Shown: one piece after another, positions 36,834 to 46,128 of the stretch
Layout: every line of letters starts with the position of its first letter
How positions within the stretch are numbered: position 1 is the first letter of the stretch
Source of the DNA: Pseudanabaena sp. FACHB-1998
GTDB taxonomy: Bacteria; Cyanobacteriota; Cyanobacteriia; Pseudanabaenales; Pseudanabaenaceae
Direction of reading: 5' to 3'
DNA length: 54,085 nucleotides
Assembly (NCBI RefSeq): GCF_014696355.1
Contig: NZ_JACJQA010000029.1
Span: 1-54,085 of the forward strand
Position numbers and translations under genes: made by a program
Notes under the pieces: model-generated
What the model was told of the DNA's origin: nothing
Database searches by the model: none
Seen by the model: the letters and a program-made list of their open reading frames with translations, nothing else

Positions 36834-39396
36834 TAAATCCAGAAAATAGAGAGTTTAGAAAGAGAGAGATTTCCAGGCGATCGCTAACGTTGAAGAAATC
36901 AAGAGGAACCACTCCATCGGTATGCCGACTAACTACGCCAAAACCTAGACGGGCGCGGCGATAGTTGAGAACTAAAGGACTATTTGCTGTTAAGGGCTGT
37001 CGTAACCAGTTATCAAAATTGCTTGCACTTGCCATACGATCGCTCATGGATTTGACGATAGCCGCAGTGCGCTCGTCGGGTAAACTGCGCGACGCAAAGA
37101 CATAGGCTCTTTCTAATAACTTATCGCGCAAATTTGGGGTTAGCCAAGCTGCTACTACCATTTCTAAAGGAGTTTGAGGATTTTGTTTAACCGATTGCAA
37201 AGCATTGCTGTCATTGCCGATCGCCTTAGCGAGTAGTAGGGCTGTGGGATTGCCTGTTTCCTTAAGTTCTTTTACCGCATTAGGATTACCATTCCACCAT
37301 CGGAGGGCGGCGAGATTTAGCTTGTTGCGGGGATCTTGAACGTAGGCAGCTTCTAGATTTGCAACGATCTGTGGATAGAGCGATTGAAAAGGAGCTTCTG
37401 TCCAGATTGGGCTGGTGATAAAGATGGGATCGTTGATTACTTCTGTAGTCATAGCGGCGATCGCTTCTGAAGTTTTACCCTGTCGCCATAGACTTACGCC
37501 TAAGCCAAAGGAGAGCGATCGCTTATTGGGTATAAGTTCTAAACCACGTCGAAAATAGGTTTCGGCTTCTTGGACAGAATCGGGCGTATTTTGTTGGAGA
37601 CTGAGCCATGCGGCGGCGTTATAACCAGCTTCGTTATGGGGATTAATCGCGATCGCCCGTTTAATGGAGGCTAGTCCTTCTTTTTGCCATGTTTGCGCCT
37701 GTGGCAAACTGGCATAATTAGCCGCTAAATCTGCTAAATTCCAACCGAGTTGATAGGGATAGTAAGGTTCCCAAGGCGCGAGTTGTTGAGCTAACTTGAG
37801 CCGATCTTGGAACTTATCAAGGTTGGCGATCGCCTCAGACAGATATTCCTGATTGCCTGATTTCAGGGAAACAACTAGGTCAGATTTGCCCCTAGAGAGA
37901 TAAATAAAACCAACATTAGAGGCTTGCCAAGCGGTATTTACAGGGGCTAGCCAAGCGATCGCCAGTCCTAAATAAACAGTAGCGATTATTGATAGCCATA
38001 CACGCGGTTGTCTGTGATAGCCAAGGGTAACTAATTGTCCTGTATGAATTTGTCCTAAATATGCTAAGGTTGCCAAGATCACCACCAAACTACCGCTAAT
38101 GGCAGGCACATCTAATTGATAGTCCGTCAGTGCTAGGGTTCCATAGCCGATCAAACTGCCAAATAGTCCGTAGGCGATCGCCTGTTCCTGTGGATTTTTT
38201 TGCCAACTGGCAGAGCGATGTAATTTGATAAACAGACTCGTGATTGCCAAGATCAAAAAGACACTCGTTATAATCGCGCCAATCCCTAATTCTGCCCAAA
38301 GTTGCATCGGTGTACTATGCAATTGAAAGAGAAGTTCGGCTTCTCGCTCAGCCCATTGGGGGCGATATTGCTGATAGAGCATAATGGTCGAACCTGCGCC
38401 TGCCCCAAATAGCCAATGCTCTAAACCAATGCGTAAACCAACATCGGCGGCGATCGTTCTAAACAGCAATTCCCCAGAGCCTTGAGTAGGATTGCTCGAA
38501 TTTGCAATTAATCCCCCAATTAGCGATCGCAAACGATTATTTGCCACAATTAAGCCACTTAATAGGGCAAGTGCGCCCCCACTAAGGAGCAAGGCTCCGC
38601 CTTTGTGACGACTACGCAATAGAGCCACAACAATTCCATAGAGTGCGATCGCGCCTAATCCTAAAAATCCTCCCCGTGAACTGGTGGTATATAAATCTAA
38701 AATTCCTAAGCCAATCCCCGTTAGCCATAGCGATCGCCAAATCCCCTTCTGGGCGATCGCCAAACTCATCAATATGGGTAAAACCAGCATGAGATAACCA
38801 GCCACATAATTTTGATGCCCCATCGGAGCCCAATTACGAGATTCCAAATCTGTAAAATCGTAAGTGAGGTTCAGCCCCCATTGATTTAGCTTGGCTAATT
38901 TGCCTAGCTGTGGCAGCCAAGTCTGGGTTGTCCAGAGGAATAGACTTTCTATAATTACTGCTATTCCTAAGAGTCCTTGAAATTTCAAAATGGGCAAGAC
39001 CTGAGAATTTTCCTCTTTGTCCTCTTTACGAATCTCTAAGCGTGACTTTGGCGGCGCTACATGCAAAAAATTATTAGTGGTATATAAGGCGATGAAATAG
39101 CCAAATGCTGTCAAGCTATACCACATAGCCTGATTGGGAAATTGCGAAAACATTGTCGATAGACACAAGGTCACTAAGCCAGCGCCGATCGCCCAGTCCA
39201 AGCCATTACCTAATAGATAAAAGGGTTTACCGATGCGCCATAAATTTAGCAAAGCGGCGATCGCCAAGCAGAGCAGACCTACTTGCCAAAGCAGCACCCA
39301 AGGAAAGGCAACCATTTGGGTACTACTGTCAGGTAGCAAGGTAAACAAAATATAGGCGGCTATACCCAACTGGATGATTAATCGACCTGTACTCAT
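36826..39396 (-). CDS. O-antigen ligase-family protein with TPR tail (IctB-like)
   Basis: This 856-residue protein has about ten to twelve membrane segments in its first half, with the Wzy_C signature WAPMGHQNYVAGYL and TTSSRGGFLGLG. Soluble tetratricopeptide-like repeats follow (for example AIANLDKFQDRLKLAQQLAPWEPYYP and PNKRSLSFGLGVSLWRQGK, each read in parts). Cyanobacterial members include IctB, once linked to bicarbonate uptake, but the fold is that of glycan polymerases and ligases. I favour a role in surface polysaccharide. It converges on the smaller polymerase gene with an eight-base overlap. Confidence 0.83.
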   Translation of the reverse strand: MSTGRLIIQLGIAAYILFTLLPDSSTQMVAFPWVLLWQVGLLCLAIAALLNLWRIGKPFYLLGNGLDWAIGAGLVTLCLSTMFSQFPNQAMWYSLTAFGYFIALYTTNNFLHVAPPKSRLEIRKEDKEENSQVLPILKFQGLLGIAVIIESLFLWTTQTWLPQLGKLAKLNQWGLNLTYDFTDLESRNWAPMGHQNYVAGYLMLVLPILMSLAIAQKGIWRSLWLTGIGLGILDLYTTSSRGGFLGLGAIALYGIVVALLRSRHKGGALLLSGGALALLSGLIVANNRLRSLIGGLIANSSNPTQGSGELLFRTIAADVGLRIGLEHWLFGAGAGSTIMLYQQYRPQWAEREAELLFQLHSTPMQLWAELGIGAIITSVFLILAITSLFIKLHRSASWQKNPQEQAIAYGLFGSLIGYGTLALTDYQLDVPAISGSLVVILATLAYLGQIHTGQLVTLGYHRQPRVWLSIIATVYLGLAIAWLAPVNTAWQASNVGFIYLSRGKSDLVVSLKSGNQEYLSEAIANLDKFQDRLKLAQQLAPWEPYYPYQLGWNLADLAANYASLPQAQTWQKEGLASIKRAIAINPHNEAGYNAAAWLSLQQNTPDSVQEAETYFRRGLELIPNKRSLSFGLGVSLWRQGKTSEAIAAMTTEVINDPIFITSPIWTEAPFQSLYPQIVANLEAAYVQDPRNKLNLAALRWWNGNPNAVKELKETGNPTALLLAKAIGNDSNALQSVKQNPQTPLEMVVAAWLTPNLRDKLLERAYVFASRSLPDERTAAIVKSMSDRMASASNFDNWLRQPLTANSPLVLNYRRARLGFGVVSRHTDGVVPLDFFNVSDRLEISLFLNSLFSGFTK

Positions 39397-39587
39397 AGAA
39401 AATTCAATTAGGGGTTAATTACGGGTTAATTATGTGTTTGTTGTATGTTGATTGTGCGAATACAGCTATTACCTGTCCTTTACAGAATGGCGTAGGCATT
39501 TTGTGTTTTGGTATTAGTTGCTAAAAATGGGAAAATATTCTCATCGCTAAAGAAAAAATATTAGGCGATCGCTAATATTTGTTAACT
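39397..39587. other. Divergent spacer without long palindrome
   Basis: This is one of the few divergent regions lacking a long stem. It has a tandem GGGTTAATTA-type repeat (39412-39432) near the left gene. Just before the right gene, AATATTA and TAATATT flank a HIP1 octamer (about 39558-39580). Confidence 0.5.
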
Positions 39588-40751
39588 ATGAATGAGGCTT
39601 TACCATCTGTCCAGCATTCGGCTCAGCCCAGCAATCAGTCACTAGTTGATTTAATTGCTAAGGCGATGCTCTCAAGCAATAGCCTTGAAGATGTATTAAA
39701 AGTGTTTTTAAGCAGTCTAGGTGAACATCTAGAAGCTAATCGTGTAGCTATTTATCATCTCACAGAGCCACAGCAGGGAGAGATTTTAGTAGAAGCTATT
39801 TCAGCAAATATTCAGAGCATTAAAAATCAGCAATATCCTTTGGCATATTTTGGAATCGATCAAATCCACGATTTTCCAAGCGATCGCGTGACCATTTTGA
39901 CCGATCTTGCTCAAATCACGGAAAGAATGGTTGTGCATCAAGCTTGGCAAGATACCCACACAAAATCGATGATGTCTGCGCCAATTGTGTTAAGCACCTT
40001 AACGAGCAGAACCAAGATTTGGGGATTAGCATTTGTCCAACAATGCGATCGCATTAGGCAGTGGCAACCACAGGAAGCTAAGTTTTTATTAGAAATATCT
40101 CAAGTTTTAGGGCAATGTCTAGAAATATGGGATTGCCGTTTGCGATCGTCTCCAGACTCGCCCATAGATCCCTATATGCCTAAACAGGTCGTCAGGAAAA
40201 GTGAACAAGAAGAATTTATCGCGAAAAGAATAGACTTATCCGAGCAGTCCCCAGAACTATCTTCCGATCTGTGCCTTGAAGAAATTTCGGTGTCCAGCGA
40301 GTTTACGCTTTCAGATGATGATGAAAATGACTTGTTTAGCAATCTTGGCGATCGCCATGAAGAAGAAGCGATTAATTTAGCAATTAATCAAGCGATGCAA
40401 CGTTTAGATCAGAAATTCATGAATAAAGCGGATAGTTATTCTCTATCCTTTGTACCTAATGATAGATATCAAGATAATGATGATGTAGATGTAGATTCAA
40501 TTACCTTGGAAGATGTATTAGAAGACTTCAACAAAGAAAAGGTACAGTTTTTACAGGAAAAAGTTAATGAGCTAATTGAATCTTTGCAGTACAAGTATGA
40601 TGAAATTGCTCTGTTACAAAATCAGGTTCAAGAGTTAATAAAATCACAACAGGAATTTAAAAAAATATTACTGGAACTCCAATCTGAAGATTTAACCCAA
40701 ACTATCAAAGATGCATTTCAGAAAATGCATCAATTTCTATATCCCAATTGA
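39588..40751 (+). CDS. GAF-domain protein with C-terminal coiled coil
   Basis: This acidic protein has 387 residues. The N-terminal part (about 15-195) looks like a GAF sensor domain, with LEDVLKVFLSSLGEHLEANRVAIYHL and WGLAFVQQCDRIRQWQPQEAKFLLEISQVLGQ read in pieces. An Asp/Glu-rich linker follows. The last 85 residues are a coiled coil (FLQEKVNELIESLQ, ALLQNQVQELIKSQQEFKKILLELQ). No kinase or cyclase output is present, so it may act as a scaffold or signalling adaptor. I do not recognise it. A TTG at 39579 is an alternative start. Confidence 0.75.
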   Translation: MNEALPSVQHSAQPSNQSLVDLIAKAMLSSNSLEDVLKVFLSSLGEHLEANRVAIYHLTEPQQGEILVEAISANIQSIKNQQYPLAYFGIDQIHDFPSDRVTILTDLAQITERMVVHQAWQDTHTKSMMSAPIVLSTLTSRTKIWGLAFVQQCDRIRQWQPQEAKFLLEISQVLGQCLEIWDCRLRSSPDSPIDPYMPKQVVRKSEQEEFIAKRIDLSEQSPELSSDLCLEEISVSSEFTLSDDDENDLFSNLGDRHEEEAINLAINQAMQRLDQKFMNKADSYSLSFVPNDRYQDNDDVDVDSITLEDVLEDFNKEKVQFLQEKVNELIESLQYKYDEIALLQNQVQELIKSQQEFKKILLELQSEDLTQTIKDAFQKMHQFLYPN

Positions 40752-40779
40752 TATATCGCCCGCTACGCGGGCGATATAT
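40751..40779. repeat. Perfect palindrome, 13-bp stem, TAC loop
   Basis: Arms 40751-40763 and 40767-40779, tip GCTACGC. It begins at the last base of the GAF gene's stop codon, between convergent genes. Confidence 0.93.
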
Positions 40780-40789
40780 TTTAAGTTTT

Positions 40790-41050
40790 TTAAATAGCTA
40801 ACACTGAATCTAGCTGACCTTGGCGTTCTAATGCATGAATGGCATCACAACCGCCAATATGTGTATCATCTATAAAAATTTGAGGTACAGAACGTTTCCC
40901 ATCCGATCCTCTGGCAGCCATTTTTGTACGAGCTTCTTCATCCCCATCAATCACATATTCAATATATTTAACTCCCTTAGTATCAAGCAAATGCTTGGCT
41001 CTGATACAAAAAGGACACATACGCCATGTATAAATTTCTACTTTCGCCAT
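40790..41050 (-). CDS. grxC: Glutaredoxin 3
   Basis: This 86-residue dithiol glutaredoxin uses glutathione to reduce disulphides. The active site is CPFC (about 11-14; the more common form is CPYC). The cis-proline is in SVPQIFI and the GSH-binding HIGGCDA follows. The ATG at 41050 gives MAKVEIYTW, the common family start; a TTG two codons upstream is less likely. It is followed by a 13-bp palindrome and preceded by the 41091-41180 element. Confidence 0.93.
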   Translation of the reverse strand: MAKVEIYTWRMCPFCIRAKHLLDTKGVKYIEYVIDGDEEARTKMAARGSDGKRSVPQIFIDDTHIGGCDAIHALERQGQLDSVLAI

Positions 41051-41185
41051 AATCAATCTTTGAATGTGTTAAATGAATGAACTAAACCCACTATAGCGGT
41101 TTTCATTTGGACTTTACAGCGCTTTGCGCTTAAACAAACCCCAGAGTAAGGTTGCGCCGCACCTTTACTCTGGGGTTTTAAGGCG
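41051..41185. other. Spacer with truncated MITE-like element
   Basis: From 41091 the sequence has the element end CTATAGCGGTTTTCATTTGG. A reverse-oriented tail motif (TTTACAGCGCTTTGCGCTTA, 41113-41132) follows, then a palindrome (41136-41178). A matching right end is missing before the next gene's stop at 41186. Confidence 0.55.
41136..41178. repeat. Palindrome, about 16-bp stem plus bulge
   Basis: Arms 41136-41151 and 41163-41178 pair with one G-T; a one-base bulge then allows TGC-GCA to pair further in. The core GTTGCGCCGCA is close to that at 5891-5951. Confidence 0.85.
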
Positions 41186-42403
41186 TTAGAGACTGAATAA
41201 CTCCTTCGCGATCGCATCAGCTAATCCTTCAGAACCACCCTTAGCACCAACTCGCTCTAATCCATTAAGTCGGCATTGGTCTAGATACGGGCGATCGCCT
41301 AAAGTTCTCTTGACGCATTTTGCGGCCTCTCTCAAGGTTTCGGGCGTAGCCGCTTCTTTGCCTATGGTTTGGACTGATAAGCCCAGTAACCGCTCTTGTG
41401 CTTCCGCAAAACGATAGGAAAATTGGGGACCATTTCCCATAATCTGCACTACAGGTTTACCCAAGCCAACCGCTTGTTCCACAGCAGTTCCCGCCATGCC
41501 GATCGCCAAATTACATTGATGTAAAATATCAGAAAAAGCATCACTAAAACAGAGAATACTGATCCCTAAATTCTCTTGATAGAGCTTGCCATCGGCATAT
41601 TGCCAACCCGCTTGGGGCGCGAGTTCAGATAATTGGGGCATGAGGCTAGGCACAAGCGCCGCCCGAAATTGGATCGGTTCAGGGGCAAATTCTTGGGCGA
41701 TCGCCTCACACAAACGCATCTGCAAGACGAGATTTTCGGCAGCTTCGGGTAACCGACTGCCAGCTAAGAGCGCAATCATGGCGACTTCAGGACTCAAGCA
41801 CAAATTTTTCTCCGTTGGTTCTAATACATCCATAATCGGATAACCAACAAAACTTGTATTTCTATAACCCCTTTGCCTAATGAGTTCCGCACTATAGGCA
41901 TCACGGGTTAAAATTTGCTTACAGCGAGGCGATCGCATCATCAGAGCTTGTTCCCACCGTGGCACATAGCGATTTTCGTAAAATCCCGAAGATGACACCA
42001 AAAACATGGCATAGGGTAAGCCCGTCACATAGGCAAAAATAGCTGGTAATACATCTCCTGTCGCAAAGACAAAATCACAAGTTTTGCCACAGGCCCTCGC
42101 CGCCTTGATTTGTTGCCAAGTTAAAGCAATCAATCCCGATTGAAAATCTTCAATTTGCTTCCATAAACTCATATAGGCAAAACCGCCTGATGGCAGAGAC
42201 TTAGTAGGGGTGGCGATTTCTACACCTGCCCGACGATAGGCACTACCATCACCCACTAGGGGCAAGGCGATCGCTTCTACCTGAGGATATTTACGCAGTA
42301 AAGCTTTAAGAACTTCAGAACCATTGAGATCTTCTCCATGTCCATTACTAATAAAGAGAACTCGCTTCTTTTGATTTGATTTGGAAATGGAGATCCTGTG
42401 CAT
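41186..42403 (-). CDS. Lipid-A-disaccharide synthase-related protein
   Basis: This 405-residue protein begins MHRISISKSNQKKRVLFISNG with HGEDLNGSEVL next, typical of a cyanobacterial family related to LpxB glycosyltransferases (I recall TIGR03492). The C-terminal part has the donor-binding GMAGTAVEQAVGLGKPVVQ with a later FRFAEAQERLLG-like region (here YRFAEAQERLLG). True LpxB makes lipid A disaccharide; this branch has an unknown acceptor. The frame is open to 42532, but those 43 residues come from palindrome sequence, so I used the ATG at 42403. Confidence 0.82.
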   Translation of the reverse strand: MHRISISKSNQKKRVLFISNGHGEDLNGSEVLKALLRKYPQVEAIALPLVGDGSAYRRAGVEIATPTKSLPSGGFAYMSLWKQIEDFQSGLIALTWQQIKAARACGKTCDFVFATGDVLPAIFAYVTGLPYAMFLVSSSGFYENRYVPRWEQALMMRSPRCKQILTRDAYSAELIRQRGYRNTSFVGYPIMDVLEPTEKNLCLSPEVAMIALLAGSRLPEAAENLVLQMRLCEAIAQEFAPEPIQFRAALVPSLMPQLSELAPQAGWQYADGKLYQENLGISILCFSDAFSDILHQCNLAIGMAGTAVEQAVGLGKPVVQIMGNGPQFSYRFAEAQERLLGLSVQTIGKEAATPETLREAAKCVKRTLGDRPYLDQCRLNGLERVGAKGGSEGLADAIAKELFSL

Positions 42404-42488
42404 AAAGTTTAGGTTAGGTCGATGCTGGGGGCATATCACGAAGAAGCTATACATAAAATATAATAAAACAGTACTTAATAGAGCAATC

Positions 42489-42540
42489 CTAAAAATTTGA
42501 GAGAGTGCGCCCCGTGGGGCGCACTCTCTCAAATTTTTAG
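42489..42540. repeat. Perfect palindrome, 25-bp stem, two-base loop
   Basis: Arms 42489-42513 and 42516-42540 with a GC-rich GCGCCCC centre. It sits between the divergent LpxB-related and SulP genes. Confidence 0.96.
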
Positions 42541-42626
42541 ATGCGTTAAGTTTAGATTTAGCTTCGTATTCGCTGCTATTTGATTTTGAGCGAAAATAAC
42601 TTTAAATAAATTCTTGAGGTGTATTT

Positions 42627-44384
42627 TTGACAAAATTCTCGCCAGATTGCCCATATCCGCTTACTTCTTGCCCGCAGGGATTAGCAAAGTGGATTCCTCT
42701 TTATTCAGTATTAACTACCTATAAACTTACCTACCTTATCCAAGATATAAGTGCAGGAATTGCCTTAACAGCCATTTTAATTCCCGCAGGAATGGGATAT
42801 GCCTCCGCCGCAGGATTACCGCCAATTTATGGACTTTATGCAACGATCGCCCCTTTAATTGCCTATGCCATTTTTGGTCCCAGCCGCATTTTGATATTAG
42901 GACCCGATTCTGCTTTAATTCCGCTTATTTCCGCAACCATCTTGCCCCTATCTCAAGGCGATCCCTTAAAAGCGATCGCGATCGCGGGAATACTTGCTAT
43001 CATCTCAGGATTTTTATGCATTGTTGCAGGGCTTGCTAAATTTGGTTTTATTACCGAACTCATCTCTAAACCAATTCGCTATGGCTATCTCAATGGAATT
43101 GCAATTACGGTGTTAATTGCCCAATTGCCCAAAATTTTTGGCTTTTCTGTCAAAGGACAAACTATTTGGGAAGAGTTGTGGGAATTTTTTCTGGGGGTAA
43201 AGAATGGAAGAACAAACTTCACCGCTTTAACAATCGGTATAGCTTGTCTGGCCATAATTCTCGTTTTAAAAAAGTTCGCTCCAAAAGTCTCTGGGGTTTT
43301 AATTGCCATGGTTGGAGCGACGGTGATTAGTTCCATTTTCGGTCTCTCCGATAGCGCAGGGATTGATGTAATTGGAGTGCTACCACAGGGATTGCCAAGT
43401 TTACAAATACCTAGTTTTAATCCTTCAGAATTTAAAATCTTATTTTCTAGCGCTCTGGCGATCGCCCTAGTTTCCTTCACTGACATGAGCCTATTATCCA
43501 GAACTTTTGCTATTCGTGGCGGCTATCGCGTTGACCGCAATCAAGAACTCATCGCCCTTGGCATAGCCAATATTGCAGCTGGTCTATTTCAAGGCTTTTC
43601 TGTGAGCAGTAGCGCTTCACGTACTCCCGTTGCTGAAGCCGCAGGAGCGAAAACCCAAATCACGGGTCTAGTAGGAACCTTATGTATCGCGTTCGTCTTG
43701 CTATTTACCCCAATGCTATTGCAGAGCTTACCTCTATCCGCTTTAAGTGCAGTCGTAATTTCTGCGGGTATCGCTATTTTTGAAATCTCAGGGACTTTAC
43801 GCCTCTATCAATTACGCCCCTTTGAATTTCTGCTATCCATCGTCTGTTTCGCTGGGGTTGCCTTTCTAGGCGTTATTCAAGGAATTTTTATTGCCATAGG
43901 ATTAGCATTATTTGCCTTTATCTGGAGTGCTTGGCGACCGCATTATGCAGTTCTGGGGAGAGTGGATGGCATTAAAGGCTATCACGATGTATTTCGCCAC
44001 CCCGAAGCTAGACGCATCCCCGGCTTAGTAATTTTTCGTTGGGATGCACCTTTGTTTTTTGCGAATGCGGAAATTTTCTGCGAAAGGGTGATGCAAGCGA
44101 TCGCCACGGCTCCCACAATCACTAAATGGGTATTAGTTGCCGCCGAACCTGTCACTGACATTGACTTGACTGCCGCCGATGCGATCGCTGAGTTAGATAG
44201 AACGCTCTGTCAGTTAGGCATAGAAATTTGTTTTGCCGAAATGAAGGGACCCACTAAAGATCGTCTCAAAAGATATGGTCTATTTAGCAAATTTGGCATT
44301 GAAAGCTTCTTTCCGACTATCGGACAAGCGGTTGATGTATATCTTGAGAGCAATCAAGTGGAATGGCATGATTGGGACGAATAA
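42627..44384 (+). CDS. SulP-family anion transporter with STAS domain
   Basis: This 585-residue protein is a sulfate/bicarbonate-type permease. It has about 12-14 membrane segments beginning at DISAGIALTAILIPAGMGYASAAGLPP (read in pieces), with FGPSRILILGPDSAL and the later VSSSASRTPVAEAAGAKTQ. A C-terminal STAS domain spans about 460-575 (GLVIFRWDAPLFFANAEIF, AAEPVTDIDLTAADAIAEL). Substrate could be sulfate or bicarbonate (BicA is a relative), which sequence alone does not decide. It starts with TTG, supported by GAGG seven bases upstream. Confidence 0.9.
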   Translation: MTKFSPDCPYPLTSCPQGLAKWIPLYSVLTTYKLTYLIQDISAGIALTAILIPAGMGYASAAGLPPIYGLYATIAPLIAYAIFGPSRILILGPDSALIPLISATILPLSQGDPLKAIAIAGILAIISGFLCIVAGLAKFGFITELISKPIRYGYLNGIAITVLIAQLPKIFGFSVKGQTIWEELWEFFLGVKNGRTNFTALTIGIACLAIILVLKKFAPKVSGVLIAMVGATVISSIFGLSDSAGIDVIGVLPQGLPSLQIPSFNPSEFKILFSSALAIALVSFTDMSLLSRTFAIRGGYRVDRNQELIALGIANIAAGLFQGFSVSSSASRTPVAEAAGAKTQITGLVGTLCIAFVLLFTPMLLQSLPLSALSAVVISAGIAIFEISGTLRLYQLRPFEFLLSIVCFAGVAFLGVIQGIFIAIGLALFAFIWSAWRPHYAVLGRVDGIKGYHDVFRHPEARRIPGLVIFRWDAPLFFANAEIFCERVMQAIATAPTITKWVLVAAEPVTDIDLTAADAIAELDRTLCQLGIEICFAEMKGPTKDRLKRYGLFSKFGIESFFPTIGQAVDVYLESNQVEWHDWDE

Positions 44385-44390
44385 AAAAGG

Positions 44391-44438
44391 CCCAGTAAGC
44401 AATAAGAGTCGCACAGGGCGCGACTCTTATTGCTGGGA
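44391..44438. repeat. Inverted repeat, 15-bp stem with outer CCCA/TGGG
   Basis: Arms 44398-44412 and 44420-44434 pair perfectly; CCCA and TGGG outside pair after a four-base slip. It lies between convergent genes. Confidence 0.88.
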
Positions 44439-44645
44439 TTAGGACTTAATAGCCGTCCAATCCTTTTTTAATAAATTAACGAATGTAGTGATGCCCTTAG
44501 AAAATCCGACAGGGTCTTCCATCGCATATTCAGGAAATTCTTCATAGTGTCGCCATTGCTCGGTGACATTGTGGCGTAAATGCAAGACACGCTCGCCATC
44601 TTCTAGCTTCCAAAGCATCTGTCCGCCTGTAGGGATATGAGACAT
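44439..44645 (-). CDS. Small conserved hypothetical protein (68 aa)
   Basis: This 68-residue soluble protein begins MSHIPTGGQMLWKLEDGE and contains RHNVTEQWRHYEEFPEYAMEDP. A strong AGGAGGAG precedes the ATG at good spacing, which supports a real, well-translated gene. I do not recognise a domain. No membrane segment or signal peptide is present. Trp, Tyr and His are unusually frequent. It lies alone between the SulP gene and the coaD spacer. Confidence 0.72.
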   Translation of the reverse strand: MSHIPTGGQMLWKLEDGERVLHLRHNVTEQWRHYEEFPEYAMEDPVGFSKGITTFVNLLKKDWTAIKS

Positions 44646-44830
44646 AGACTCCTCCTGTTACTCAAACGTAAACATTTAGCAGTGGTCTGAGCAACCATTT
44701 GCTGCTTTAAATTGTGACGATCCCAATATTAAATTCTGTAAATATTGCTACTTTAGATCTAGCTAAAAATACCAATTTGATATACAGAAAATAGTTTTCA
44801 ACTCCTCTATCTATCTTAATGAATATTTTT

Positions 44831-44925
44831 TAGATAAGTACCTTGGCATAATTAAAATCCAGACCCGAAAACCTGCGACGCAGGTTTTCGGGTTTTATAT
44901 TTAATTTCGCCTAGCTACTTATCTA
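44831..44925. mobile_element. MITE-like element with long terminal inverted repeats
   Basis: The outer ten bases (TAGATAAGTA and TACTTATCTA) are perfect inverted repeats. The next 25 on each side pair at roughly two thirds of positions. The centre is a perfect 14-bp stem (44863-44876 with 44880-44893, tip GCGACGC). The right arm read inward, GTAGCTAGGCGAAATTAAAT, is almost repeated at the left end of the element at 47726. Confidence 0.65.
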
Positions 44926-44946
44926 TTTCCTGTGAATGATTATACC

Positions 44947-44979
44947 AAAGCACTAAATGGCAAAGCCATTTAGTGCTTT
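44947..44979. repeat. Perfect palindrome, 15-bp stem, AAA loop
   Basis: Arms 44947-44961 and 44965-44979, tip GCAAAGC. Begins 21 bases after the preceding element. Confidence 0.93.
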
Positions 44980-45046
44980 TAAAATCTTTAGGTGGGTTGT
45001 TTTGGGCTTTGATGTACAGCAAAGCCATAGTTAGCCAGTACAAACC

Positions 45047-45101
45047 AAAACCCAAAAAGCGAGTTGCGGCGCTTCGCGCCGCAACTCGCTTTTTGGGTTT
45101 T
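45047..45101. repeat. Perfect palindrome, 26-bp stem, TTC loop; copy 1 of identical pair
   Basis: Arms 45047-45072 and 45076-45101, tip GCTTCGC. All 55 bases recur unchanged at 46192-46246. Confidence 0.98.
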
Positions 45102-45180
45102 ATGTCCTAAGCAAAACTTACATTGCTATAGGGGGAAAGCCAAGCGCTCATGGGTGACAGCGATATTCACAACGTCACTG

Positions 45181-45186
45181 TATAAT
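45181..45186 (+). promoter_or_regulatory. Probable coaD -10 box
   Basis: A perfect TATAAT lies 20 bp before the proposed coaD start, which would give a leader of only about a dozen bases. No good -35 is seen. Confidence 0.4.
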
Positions 45187-45205
45187 CGCTTTCTGTAGCA
45201 AGTTG

Positions 45206-45694
45206 GTGACTGTATTGATTGCCATTTATCCTGGGAGTTTTGATCCAATTACCTTTGGGCATCTCGATATTATTAAGCGCGGTAGTCATCTATTTGATCA
45301 AGTTATTGTCGCAGTCTTACGCAATCCCAATAAAAACCCTCTATTTACGATGGAGGAGCGCATTGTCCAAATTCGTGAAGCGACTTCACACCTAAATAAT
45401 GTGGATGTAGATGCTTTTACGGGATTAACGGTGACTTATGCTCATCTTAAGCAAGCTAAAGTCTTAATTCGAGGTTTAAGAGCCGTTTCGGACTTTGAAT
45501 TAGAATTACAGATGGCGCATACCAATAAAACTTTGGCGAATGATATTGAGACAGTTTTTCTTTCTACTTCTAACGAATATAGCTTTTTGAGTAGTAGCGT
45601 AGTTCGGGAAATTGCTAGATTTGGGGGTGCGATTGATCATCTCGTCACACCACAGGTAGCGATCGCTTTGAGACAAAAGTTTCAGAACATTTAA
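45206..45694 (+). CDS. coaD: Phosphopantetheine adenylyltransferase
   Basis: This enzyme of about 162 residues adds AMP to 4'-phosphopantetheine in coenzyme A synthesis. It shows [17 protein letters not shown], with the nucleotidyl-transferase HxGH-type motif as [26 protein letters not shown] and the C-terminal SSSVVREIA are also present. No ATG exists near the start. Choices are TTG 45203, GTG 45206 or TTG 45215; the last gives the family-like [11 protein letters not shown] list the GTG, with low confidence in the exact codon. The short leader lacks a Shine-Dalgarno. Confidence 0.92.
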   Translation: MTVLIAIYPGSFDPITFGHLDIIKRGSHLFDQVIVAVLRNPNKNPLFTMEERIVQIREATSHLNNVDVDAFTGLTVTYAHLKQAKVLIRGLRAVSDFELELQMAHTNKTLANDIETVFLSTSNEYSFLSSSVVREIARFGGAIDHLVTPQVAIALRQKFQNI

Positions 45695-45753
45695 GCTAAA
45701 GTAAGGATAAACGGCTCTATGTTGTGTTTATCCGTTCTCCAGAGTATAAACCT

Positions 45754-46128
45754 ATGAAAACACTCCTAGCATCGATCGCCGCGATTGGCACGATGAGCGC
45801 CTTTGCTGGTTCTGCGATCGCCGAAGTCTCGTTCAATATTAGATTTGGTTCTAGTCCTGAAGTTAAGACCTATCGAACCTATCGTTCCTACCGCTCTAAT
45901 GTTTTTAACTCACCTGCAATTCCCTATTACCAACAGCGTAGTTATCGTAATTATGACAATAACTATGGCAACTCTAGGGTAATTGTGCGTGAAGTATATC
46001 CACAAGTTAACTACGGAAATTCTTGGAATTATTCCACAATTCCTGGCCCTAACTATTACTATCGCTCGCCCCGAAATAACGGTGGCGAACGCTATATAGT
46101 GGAAAAAAGGATCATTCGCGTCAGATAA
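45754..46128 (+). CDS. Exported Tyr/Arg/Asn-rich protein of unknown function
   Basis: This 124-residue protein has a clean Sec signal peptide (MKTLLASIAAIGTMSAFAGSAIA, about residues 1-23; only its start MKTLLASIAAIG need be noted). The mature part is rich in Tyr, Arg, Asn and Ser (KTYRTYRSYRSNVF, SYRNYDNNYGNS) and basic at the end. No known domain is recognised. The frame is open upstream to a GTG at 45724, but the ATG gives a proper signal peptide. Its last codons and stop lie inside the 21-bp palindrome. Confidence 0.72.
   Translation: MKTLLASIAAIGTMSAFAGSAIAEVSFNIRFGSSPEVKTYRTYRSYRSNVFNSPAIPYYQQRSYRNYDNNYGNSRVIVREVYPQVNYGNSWNYSTIPGPNYYYRSPRNNGGERYIVEKRIIRVR

Larger units (their letters stand above)
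44646..45205. other. Divergent spacer before coaD, dense in repeats
   Basis: This 560-bp region has no gene. It holds the element 44831-44925, palindromes at 44947-44979 and 45047-45101, a 7-bp stem at 45005-45026, and a TATAAT at 45181-45186. Confidence 0.75.
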
